Assembly (NCBI GenBank): GCA_963643215.1
Contig: CAVIJY010000071.1
Span: forward strand, 1-7,547
From: Darwinimomas sp963643215
Lineage (GTDB): Bacteria > Bacillota > Clostridia > Lachnospirales > Lachnospiraceae
DNA: 7,547 nt
Reading direction: 5' to 3'
Shown here: positions 1-5,696 of the stretch, piece after piece
Layout: every line of letters starts with the position of its first letter
Position numbering within the stretch: position 1 is the stretch's first letter
Made by a program: the position numbers and the translations under genes
Notes under the pieces: generated by a model
The model's database searches: none
Told to the model about the DNA's origin: nothing
What the model saw: the letters and a program-made list of their open reading frames with translations, nothing else

Positions 1-479
1 TAAAATGGATCGACCTTCACTTTGAAGAGTTCCTTCTGACTGTCATTCTTATCATTCTTTCATGTCTCATTACTGTCAATGTCGTCCTGAGGTACATTCT
101 CGGTACCGGTCTTGCCTGGAGCGATGCAGTATGCCGGTACTGTCTTGTATATTCTACCTTCCTGACCATAGGTCACTGGGTCAGACGGGAGAACGGCATC
201 AGTGTAGACTTCATAGTTCAGATAGTACCGCCGGCCGTAAGCCGCGCATTTGCCTGGATAGTCCGTATATTCCAGCTGATCTTCTTCGCACTGCTCTTCA
301 GTGCCTCTATCAGAGTATTCAAATCCACATATGCCTCCGGCACCGTGGACGGAACCATGGGCTTCAATATGGCATACATCTACCTTGCATGCGTGATCGG
401 CTTTGCAGACGCACTGATCCGCAGCATTCAAGTGATCATACTTAATCTGACGAACAAATCCACGGGAAAGGAGCAATAA
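1..479 (+). CDS. dctQ: TRAP transporter small permease, DctQ family (5' partial)
   Basis: This is the small membrane subunit of a tripartite ATP-independent periplasmic (TRAP) transporter. The reading frame is open from base 3 and gives 158 residues to the TAA at 477-479; DctQ proteins are usually 150-170 residues, so probably only a few N-terminal residues lie outside the window. The visible start (KWIDLHFEEFLL) runs into a hydrophobic segment, followed by a DctQ-like signature: a VLRY motif, then LAWSDAVCRY, which corresponds to the family's 'aW.eE..ry' region. Further hydrophobic stretches follow, consistent with four membrane helices. In the family, DctQ packs against the large permease and helps position the binding protein. 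The stop codon is 4 nt before the dctM start, and the dctM ribosome binding site lies inside this gene's last codons, so the two are co-translated. The substrate cannot be read from this subunit. The family call is firm. Confidence 0.9.
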   Translation, partial: KWIDLHFEEFLLTVILIILSCLITVNVVLRYILGTGLAWSDAVCRYCLVYSTFLTIGHWVRRENGISVDFIVQIVPPAVSRAFAWIVRIFQLIFFALLFSASIRVFKSTYASGTVDGTMGFNMAYIYLACVIGFADALIRSIQVIILNLTNKSTGKEQ

Positions 480-483
480 GACC

Positions 484-1776
484 ATGTCAATGCTGAGCTT
501 TTTTGTCATCTTCTTCGCACTGATCGCTATCGGAACTCCGATGGCGCTCGTCTTCGGAAGCATGAGCTTTATCCCCGGTATGGTGAGCTCGAGCATCCCT
601 TATACCATAGAGGCCGCCGTGCGCAGCATGTTCGCCAGCCTCAACAGCTTCACCATGCTTGCGGTTCCGCTCTTCATGCTCTCCGGTGTCATCATGGCCA
701 GAGGCGGTATCTCCAAGAAACTCTTTGACTTCTTCGCATACTTTATAGGCAACAAGACAGCAGGACTTCCCTGCGCGGTTGTTCTCACATGTATGTTCTA
801 CGGAGCCATCTCCGGATCATCCCCGGCTACCGTATCGGCCGTAGGCGCCATGTGCATTCCTTTTCTGACAGGCCTTAACTATGATATCGTCTTCTCTACG
901 GCCATTGTTACCGTGGCAGGCGGACTCGGCGTTATCATACCGCCGTCCATATCCTATATCGTATACTCAGGCGCATCAGATACATCGCCGTCTGATCTGT
1001 TTATCGCCGGTGTGCTGCCCGGCATACTGATCAGTCTCTGTCTGTGTGTCTGCTGCTGGCTGCATTGCAAAAAATCAGGCGAAGACAAGGCCAGACTCAA
1101 GGAAAACTATGACGCGCTTCACAGCGCCGGATTCCTCGCTGTGCTGAAGGAAAGCTTTGCCGCTCTGCTCACGCCCGTCATCATCCTTGGCTCTATATAC
1201 GGCGGCTTCTGCTCTCCTACCGAGGCAGCGGCTATCTCCGTAGTATATGCGCTGATAGTCTCACTCTTCGTATATAAAACATTGAAGATGAGCGATGTAC
1301 TGACTATGTTTGTAGAGGGTGCAAAGTCCTACATCAGCATCCTGTTCATCATCGCCTCTGCCACTGCCTTCGGAAGATGTCTGACTATCATGCAGTTCCC
1401 GCAGGCTGTATCAACCGCGATACTCGGCACCTTCCACAGCAAGTTCGCGATCATTCTTGTCATCAACATCATACTGCTTATCTTCGGTATGATCCTTGAC
1501 AATATCCCGAATATCATGATCTTCACGCCCATTCTGCTTCCTATAGCCAAGACCATCGGCATGGATCCTGTACATTTCGGAATCATGATGACCTGCAACC
1601 TCGCAATCGGCATGGTTACACCGCCCATGGGCATCAACCTGTTTGTTGCTTCAGGTATGACCAAGGTTCCGGTGCTGAAGCTTGCCAAAGCCTGCGTGCC
1701 GTTCCTTATAGCTTTCCTTATAGCTCTGATATTTATCGCGTATGTACCGTCCATAAGCCTCGCACTGGTCGGCTGA
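484..1776 (+). CDS. dctM: TRAP transporter large permease, DctM family
   Basis: This is the large transport subunit, which in the TRAP family carries the substrate in sodium-coupled symport. It has 430 residues, the normal DctM length, and is hydrophobic throughout, with many predicted membrane helices. Recognisable DctM blocks are FYGAISGSSPATVSAVGA near residues 103-120, a VIIPPSISYIVYSGASDTSP block with the conserved double proline, FIAGVLPGILISL soon after, and VTPPMGINLFVASG near the C-terminus. These glycine- and proline-rich loops are the family's discontinuous-helix segments. The ATG at 484 is chosen because AAAGGAG (467-473) lies 10 nt upstream and the N-terminus matches DctM starts. 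It sits 4 nt after dctQ. The binding-protein gene follows rather than precedes it (order Q-M-P), a less common arrangement than P-Q-M. Substrate unknown. Confidence 0.95.
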   Translation: MSMLSFFVIFFALIAIGTPMALVFGSMSFIPGMVSSSIPYTIEAAVRSMFASLNSFTMLAVPLFMLSGVIMARGGISKKLFDFFAYFIGNKTAGLPCAVVLTCMFYGAISGSSPATVSAVGAMCIPFLTGLNYDIVFSTAIVTVAGGLGVIIPPSISYIVYSGASDTSPSDLFIAGVLPGILISLCLCVCCWLHCKKSGEDKARLKENYDALHSAGFLAVLKESFAALLTPVIILGSIYGGFCSPTEAAAISVVYALIVSLFVYKTLKMSDVLTMFVEGAKSYISILFIIASATAFGRCLTIMQFPQAVSTAILGTFHSKFAIILVINIILLIFGMILDNIPNIMIFTPILLPIAKTIGMDPVHFGIMMTCNLAIGMVTPPMGINLFVASGMTKVPVLKLAKACVPFLIAFLIALIFIAYVPSISLALVG

Positions 1777-1808
1777 CCTGTGTGACCGGCAGCTTATATA
1801 TATCAATT

Positions 1809-1916
1809 CGGAGTCTGTCCGTCACATCAGGCAGACTCCGCCGGACAATGTGATACCGAGGTAAGGGAATATCCCCTGCCTCTGCTGATACCGGACCGCA
1901 TCTTGCTCTTGCGGTC
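1809..1916 (+). promoter_or_regulatory. Three consecutive stem-loops in the dctM-dctP intergenic region
   Basis: The 161-nt gap between dctM and dctP contains three stem-loops in a row. Hairpin 1 pairs 1809-1819 with 1830-1840 (11 bp including one G-T pair, 10-nt loop). Hairpin 2 pairs 1858-1867 with 1873-1882 (10 positions, one A-C mismatch and one G-T pair, loop AATAT). Hairpin 3 pairs GACCGCA (1894-1900) with TGCGGTC (1910-1916) perfectly. An 8-bp direct repeat, TGATACCG, occurs at 1851 and 1886 and flanks hairpin 2. None is followed by a U tract, so they are not ordinary terminators. Hairpin 3 ends 8 nt before the dctP ribosome binding site (AAGGAGG, 1925-1931). By analogy with other transporter operons, such structures can protect a processed mRNA end and raise expression of the binding protein over the permeases. 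The pairing is seen directly; the role is inferred. Confidence 0.6.
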
Positions 1917-1937
1917 TGCACAACAAGGAGGACAATC

Positions 1938-3020
1938 ATGAAAAAGAAAATACTATCTGTAATCATGGCTATGGCGGTTGCAACCGGCCTTGCAGCCTGC
2001 GGCTCATCGTCTTCGACATCCACGCAAACCACTGCCGCAGCTCAGACAGAGGCTTCCGGAGATACTGCGTCTGCAGCATCCGGCGATGTGGTGGCTATCG
2101 ATGACAGCTACACATGGAATGTGGCCATGAATGTCGGTGAATCGACGCTGAACTACAAATTCTTTGAAAAGTTCAAGAGTGATATCGAGGCAAGATCTGC
2201 AGGCAAGATCAAGATCAATCTCTTCCCCAACGGTCAGCTCGGAGGCGACGCTGAGCAGCTTCTGGCACTGATGGACGGAACGGTTGCATTTTGCACCACT
2301 ATTACATCCGGACTTACAAGCACCATACCCGAGTACGGCGTATGGGATCTGCCCAATGCATTCACAGATCTTGAGACCATGCGCAAAGCCGAGTCAAACG
2401 CTGATCTTTTAAAAGCCCTCAACGAGGCCTCTGCCAAGAAGAACATTCATCTGATGGGCATGGCTGACGCCGGCTTCAGAGAGCTGACAAGCAGCAAGGA
2501 GGTTCACGCACTCTCCGATCTCTCCGGTCTGAAGGTTCGTGTGATCGACAACCCGTATCATCAGCTGTACTGGACATCCATGGGCGCTTCCACCACAACC
2601 ATGGACTTCAATGAGGTTTACTCATCTCTTCAGCAGAAGGTGATCGATGCGGAGGAGAATCCCTACATGAACATCACGGCCAACAGATTCTATGAGGTTC
2701 AGCCTTATATAGTTGAGACAAATCACCTCGGACATATCATGGTTTTCCTGATGAACAATGATCTCTACAACTCTCTTCCCGAGAATGTCAGAACACTGAT
2801 AGATGAGTGCTCACAGTCTGCTCTTGAGACAACCATAAGCGCAGCCGATGAGGCTATCGCCGGATACAAGAAAACCATCGAGGACTATGGCTCGCAGATC
2901 ATCGAGCTTGACGAGAGCGTGCTCAAGGAGATGCTGGAGAAGTCTCAGCCGGTATATGACAAGGCGCGCACAGACCTCGGAGATGCTCTTGTGGATACAT
3001 TCCTGCATGCCGCTGACTGA
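1938..3020 (+). CDS. dctP: TRAP transporter substrate-binding lipoprotein, DctP family
   Basis: This 360-residue protein captures the substrate outside the membrane and hands it to the DctQ/DctM permease. Residues 1-20 form a lipoprotein signal peptide (basic MKKK, hydrophobic core, lipobox LAAC with Cys21), so the mature protein should be anchored to the outer face of the membrane. A low-complexity Ser/Thr/Gln/Ala linker (about 22-50) precedes the DctP fold. DctP hallmarks are visible: FPNGQLGGDAEQL, then GLKVRV with Arg201 at the position that in family structures salt-bridges the substrate carboxylate, then an EVYSSLQQKVIDAEENP block ending in Glu240-Asn241-Pro242. This supports an organic acid as ligand, but not which one. 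The ATG at 1938 has an ideal AAGGAGG at 1925-1931. The gene follows dctM after a structured 161-nt gap and precedes an amidohydrolase by 48 nt, so the ligand may be that enzyme's substrate. Confidence 0.94.
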   Translation: MKKKILSVIMAMAVATGLAACGSSSSTSTQTTAAAQTEASGDTASAASGDVVAIDDSYTWNVAMNVGESTLNYKFFEKFKSDIEARSAGKIKINLFPNGQLGGDAEQLLALMDGTVAFCTTITSGLTSTIPEYGVWDLPNAFTDLETMRKAESNADLLKALNEASAKKNIHLMGMADAGFRELTSSKEVHALSDLSGLKVRVIDNPYHQLYWTSMGASTTTMDFNEVYSSLQQKVIDAEENPYMNITANRFYEVQPYIVETNHLGHIMVFLMNNDLYNSLPENVRTLIDECSQSALETTISAADEAIAGYKKTIEDYGSQIIELDESVLKEMLEKSQPVYDKARTDLGDALVDTFLHAAD

Positions 3021-3068
3021 GCACCCGCTTAGTTGATATCTCGGCAGCCGCTTAGGAGACCAGACTTT

Positions 3069-4199
3069 ATGAACAAGATTCGCATAACGGGAGGTATGGC
3101 TTATGATCCTCTGACCCATACCTCCGAGATAAAAAATATTGATATAATCGGCGGCAGGATCACTGACGATCCCGACTTCGTTGCAGATACCACCATAGAC
3201 GCATCCGGCTGCTATGTGACGCCGGGTCTCATAGACTTTCATCTGCACTGCTACAATCTCGGCTCGGACGGAGGAAGCGACGCTGATACCTTCTGCCTGC
3301 CCAACGGAGTTACGACCTGCATAGACGCAGGAACCTGCGGAAGCGCAAACTATAAGGAGTTTCATACAGGCGTCGTATGCCGCAGTGCAACCAGAGTGCT
3401 GGCTCTGCTTCATGTTGCTGCCGAAGGTCAGACTACTGGAAAGCATCCCGAGAATCAGACGCCATCCGCCTGGGATACAGATGCTATCGCCTCTCTCGTG
3501 CAGCGCTACCCGGAGATAGTCGGTTTGAAGGTGCGCATGGGACATAATGTGCTGGATATATACGGGCTTCATGACGAGCCGCTGACGGAGGGCATAGCTC
3601 TCGCACAGCGCCTCGGCAAAAGGGTTGTGGTTCATGTCAACAATCCCAATGTACCTATAGAGTGCATCGCACAGTCTCTTCGCCCGGGTGATGTCTTCTG
3701 CCATATGTATGCTGGGTCTGATGAAAGCATCGTAGACGACAGCGGACATGTAAAGCCCGGCATCAGAAATGCCAGAGAGCGCGGAGTTATCTTCGATGCC
3801 TGCAACGGTCGCGGGAACTTTCTCTTTGAGGTCGCGGAGCCGGCTATAGATGACGGCTTCCTTCCCGACATAGTAAGCAGCGACAACAGTCCTGTAAGCA
3901 ACTATCGCCAGCCTCTTATCTCTCTTCCGCGGCTTCTGAGCAAGTATATGATGTTCGGTATGAGCCTCGAGGATGTGATAGACAGCGCCACCATACGCCC
4001 GGCACGATGGCTCGGCATGGAGAGCCTTGCAACACTCTCTCCCGGCTCAGAGGCGGACATCGCCATCTGGAGGCTCGAAAAGAAGAAGGTGCTTCACAAG
4101 GACTGGAAGGGCGTGACAAGGGAAGGCGATGTGGTACTCATCCCTCAGCTCACCATTCGCGACGGAAGCATAGTATATTCTCAATCAGACTTTCTGTAA
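3069..4199 (+). CDS. Amidohydrolase-superfamily metallohydrolase (EF_0837/Atu3266-like)
   Basis: This is a cytoplasmic binuclear-metal hydrolase of 376 residues. It has the amidohydrolase superfamily layout: a short N-terminal beta part ending in VTPGLIDFHLH, a barrel with a complete set of metal ligands, and a C-terminal beta part (GSEADIAIWRL). Ligands read from the sequence are His58 and His60 (HxH), Lys154 (in GLKVRMG, expected to be the carboxylated bridging lysine), His189, His212 and Asp272 (in SSDNS, the catalytic acid). The pattern fits the EF_0837/AHA_3915/Atu3266 group, annotated as amidohydrolase/deacetylase; at least one such enzyme hydrolyses acetyl-(R)-mandelate, but natural substrates are poorly known. 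The ATG at 3069 is preferred over an upstream in-frame TTG at 3033 because TAGGAG (3053-3058) lies 10 nt before it and a compact MNKIRITGG start fits the family. It closes the TRAP operon and probably hydrolyses the imported compound (inference). N-acyl-D-amino-acid deacylase or dihydroorotase-like activity are alternatives. Confidence 0.85.
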   Translation: MNKIRITGGMAYDPLTHTSEIKNIDIIGGRITDDPDFVADTTIDASGCYVTPGLIDFHLHCYNLGSDGGSDADTFCLPNGVTTCIDAGTCGSANYKEFHTGVVCRSATRVLALLHVAAEGQTTGKHPENQTPSAWDTDAIASLVQRYPEIVGLKVRMGHNVLDIYGLHDEPLTEGIALAQRLGKRVVVHVNNPNVPIECIAQSLRPGDVFCHMYAGSDESIVDDSGHVKPGIRNARERGVIFDACNGRGNFLFEVAEPAIDDGFLPDIVSSDNSPVSNYRQPLISLPRLLSKYMMFGMSLEDVIDSATIRPARWLGMESLATLSPGSEADIAIWRLEKKKVLHKDWKGVTREGDVVLIPQLTIRDGSIVYSQSDFL

Positions 4200-4209
4200 T
4201 CTTAAAAGA

Positions 4210-4242
4210 GGCCGACCGCTGCATGCGGCCGGCCTTTTTTTT
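4210..4242 (+). terminator. Rho-independent terminator of the TRAP/amidohydrolase operon
   Basis: A GC-rich stem pairs GGCCGACCGC (4210-4219) with GCGGCCGGCC (4225-4234) around loop TGCAT, with a single A-C mismatch, and is followed directly by eight Ts (4235-4242). It begins 11 nt after the amidohydrolase stop codon. This is a textbook intrinsic terminator on the + strand. The short A-containing stretch on its left is too weak to make it a convincing terminator for the opposing strand. Confidence 0.93.
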
Positions 4243-4332
4243 ACTTTGCAGGAAAGTACACTGCATCCTCTCTGCGGCAAAGTTCCGGATTCAATTCAGA
4301 TCATCACATCTGCCGGATTTTCACATCGTGGA

Positions 4333-4773
4333 TTACTGTTTTAAAAAAACAGGCATACCAAACGCGGAGTTCCATGCGATATCTGTTGCGAAAACCCTGG
4401 CCCACTTCATCCCCTTGGGGAAGGCAAATTCCACGGTTTCACGGCCATAGGGTCTGGTCTCATTCATGGGAATACGGATAGACTGCACATTTTCACCGTC
4501 AGAGTAGACACATTCCGCATAAGCCATAGGGAATGTCCAGCTGAAGGTTGCGGTGGCCTTCCCATCCTCAATTTCACAGTTCTCCAGCAGAACCTCACCG
4601 GTGGAGTAGAAATGTTTGCCGTCGCGCAGTGCATCTGCCAGCTCGGCATATTTGTCCGAGGATGGAATATGATCCAGCTGCACATAGGTACTCTTTGTAA
4701 CAGAAACGACAGTTAAAGCAGAAATCTGCTGTTCCAGCCCCGCCGCATGTGCCTGCATTTAGGATAATTCCAT
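4333..4773 (-). pseudogene. C-terminal remnant of a PHP/CehA-like metallohydrolase with an in-frame stop
   Basis: Read on the - strand, a well-placed GGGAGG (4780-4785) precedes ATG at 4773 by 6 nt, but the frame reads M-E-L-S and then TAA (4761-4759). An ATG follows the stop directly at 4758 and opens 141 more in-frame residues. Those residues resemble the extreme C-terminus of PHP-type CehA/McbA-like metallohydrolases: STYVQLDHIP, an ALRDGKHFYSTGEVLL block matching the family's 'ALR.GdFf.TTGEVLi', a beta-sandwich-like stretch (FSWTFPMAYAECVY), and an end like KWARVFATDIAWNSAFGMPVF. No metal-binding PHP core is present, and normal members are several hundred residues, so most of the N-terminus is missing. 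Either this is a decayed fragment, or a short protein restarted at 4758. The similarity is recalled from family patterns, not from a search. It lies between convergent operons and downstream of the vWA gene. Confidence 0.55.
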
Positions 4774-4808
4774 ATCACACCTCCCGTGAGGTACTATCTC
4801 TATGCAGA

Positions 4809-4839
4809 ATTATACCCCTATTATACCCCCTGCTATCAA
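4809..4839 (-). promoter_or_regulatory. Possible promoter reading leftward towards the metallohydrolase remnant
   Basis: On the - strand, TTGATA (4839-4834) lies 19 nt before a perfect TATAAT (4814-4809). A second TATAAT (4825-4820) lies in between, only 8 nt from the -35-like hexamer. The 19-nt spacing is longer than the optimal 17, so strength is uncertain. The predicted transcript start would be about 25-30 nt upstream of the ribosome binding site and ATG at 4773, a sensible distance. The whole element is embedded in an inverted repeat, which would suit repression. The hexamers are seen directly; the activity is inferred. Confidence 0.4.
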
Positions 4840-4853
4840 GGGTATAATAGGGG
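4809..4853. repeat. Perfect 14-bp inverted repeat overlapping tandem ATTATACCCC repeats
   Basis: CCCCTATTATACCC (4815-4828) and GGGTATAATAGGGG (4840-4853) are exact reverse complements separated by 11 nt. In addition ATTATACCCC occurs twice in tandem (4809-4818 and 4820-4829) with an 11-bp repeat distance, about one helical turn, and a further GGGTATAA lies at 4900-4907. There is no T tract on either side, so this is not an ordinary terminator. Iterated copies on one helix face plus dyad symmetry over a possible promoter suggest an operator. C-tract/AT/G-tract dyads are also a feature of CsoR/RcnR-type operators, but here the C and G tracts are further apart than usual, so that link is weak. 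A mobile-element end is another possibility. Confidence 0.7.
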
Positions 4854-4929
4854 GGATTACTTCCTCCGAGCTGCTTGGTATCCATGCCCATAAGAGCGAG
4901 GGTATAAAGCTGATTGAAGCTTATGTCCA

Positions 4930-5595
4930 CTATGCTTTCTGCCCTTTCCTGCCGCGATTTTCGTAGTCCTCGTCGATGCGCTTTTTCCATTCTGCTCCGA
5001 TGGGAGCTGCCGCAAAACGCATCTCGCAAATGGTCTCCGCCAACACCTCATAGTTCAGGGCAGTACCCTCATGATCACTATTGTAGTTTGCGGCACGGTC
5101 AGCGGAAATACCGAAACGTCCGGCAGTCTCGATGGCATCGATATTCGCTCCAAGGAAGAGGAACTCCCAGCCGTATTTCTCCTTTTCGTGCTCGACCATC
5201 TTCTTTACGCGATCGTAGCTGTACTCATGACTGGCGTTCTCCAGTCCGTCCGTCGTGATCACGAAGATCGTCTTCTCCGGACGGTCTTCCTCCCGGGCGT
5301 ACTTGTGAATGTTTGCGATATGGTGAATCGCTCCGCCTACAGCATCCAGCAGCGCCGTGCAGCCACGCACATAGTATTCCTTCTCCGTCATTTGCGGTAT
5401 TTTCGCAAGCGGTATGCGGTCATAGAGCACCTCGCTACAGTCATCGAAAAGCACCGTGGATACCAGCACTTCTCCGTCCGTCTCTGCCTGCTTTTTAAGC
5501 ATGCTGTTGTAGCCGCCGATGGTGTCGCTTTCCAATCCTTCCATGGATCCGCTCCTGTCCAGGATCATCACAAGTTCTGTTAAGTTCTTCTTCAT
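4930..5595 (-). CDS. von Willebrand factor type A (vWA) domain protein with intact MIDAS
   Basis: This 221-residue cytoplasmic protein is essentially a single vWA domain, with no signal peptide or membrane segment. The metal-ion-dependent adhesion site is complete: Asp13-x-Ser15-x-Ser17 (DRSGS), Thr80 (RGCTALLDA) and Asp116 (VITTDGLENAS). Such domains bind a divalent cation and usually mediate protein-protein contacts, often in multi-subunit assemblies or with AAA ATPases or stress-response (Ter-type) proteins; no such partner gene is visible here. After the MIDAS segments the chain continues through FLFLGANIDAIETAGRFGI, common in bacterial vWA proteins of this size, and ends in a charged tail (KRIDEDYENRGRKGQKA). 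The start at 5595 is chosen over an upstream in-frame ATG at 5619 because AAGGAGGG (5603-5610) lies 7 nt before it and MKKNLTELVMILDRS begins directly at the first beta strand. It is the last intact gene of the - strand set, 101 nt downstream of the macrodomain gene. Its specific function is unknown. Confidence 0.88.
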   Translation of the reverse strand: MKKNLTELVMILDRSGSMEGLESDTIGGYNSMLKKQAETDGEVLVSTVLFDDCSEVLYDRIPLAKIPQMTEKEYYVRGCTALLDAVGGAIHHIANIHKYAREEDRPEKTIFVITTDGLENASHEYSYDRVKKMVEHEKEKYGWEFLFLGANIDAIETAGRFGISADRAANYNSDHEGTALNYEVLAETICEMRFAAAPIGAEWKKRIDEDYENRGRKGQKA

Positions 5596-5675
5596 TTCCA
5601 AGCCCTCCTTGCATATCATTGCTCAAGCTGTTTTCTCTTGACGATGCAAGTATAGCTGTTCTAAAGAAGGCTTTG

Positions 5676-5692
5676 GTCGCTTGCAAAGCGAC
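5676..5692 (-). other. Small stem-loop between the macrodomain and vWA genes
   Basis: GTCGCTT (5676-5682) pairs perfectly with AAGCGAC (5686-5692) around a 3-nt loop, 4 nt after the stop codon of the macrodomain gene in the direction of transcription. No run of Ts follows on the - strand, so it is at most a weak or Rho-assisted pause, or an mRNA end-stabilising element. The rest of the 101-nt gap carries only the vWA ribosome binding site; I see no convincing promoter in it. Confidence 0.4.
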
Positions 5693-5696
5693 AGTA

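Noticed and set aside
60..596. 178-codon - strand frame across dctQ and the start of dctM
   Set aside because: Opposite two well-supported membrane protein genes with matching ribosome binding site and family motifs.
2811..3749. 312-codon open frame on the - strand
   Set aside because: It lies opposite the 3' end of dctP and most of the amidohydrolase gene, whose motifs are unmistakable; the antisense translation has no recognisable domain and no ribosome binding site that stands out. It is a codon-bias shadow.
4243..4283. ACTTTGC / GCAAAGT inverted repeat after the terminator
   Set aside because: Only 7 bp with a 27-nt loop; expected by chance in a spacer and not linked to any gene end.
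4287..4317. Imperfect stem TCCGG...CAGAT / ATCTG...CCGGA downstream of the metallohydrolase remnant
   Set aside because: The stem is interrupted by an 8-nt bulge and has no U tract for the - strand transcript; too weak to call a terminator.
4815..4853. Inverted repeat as a terminator for the vWA operon
   Set aside because: The stem is strong but no T tract follows on either strand, and -35/-10-like hexamers overlap it, so an operator reading fits better.
4775..5029. 84-codon - strand frame running from inside the vWA gene into the spacer
   Set aside because: Its first half is out of frame with the vWA coding sequence. The second half (SFNQLYTLALMGMDTKQLGG region) reads somewhat protein-like, but I recognise no family and see no start signal, so it is not called; a decayed gene fragment cannot be excluded.
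5071..5583. 170-codon open frame on the + strand
   Set aside because: Antisense to the vWA gene, which has a complete MIDAS motif and an ideal ribosome binding site; the + strand translation shows no domain.
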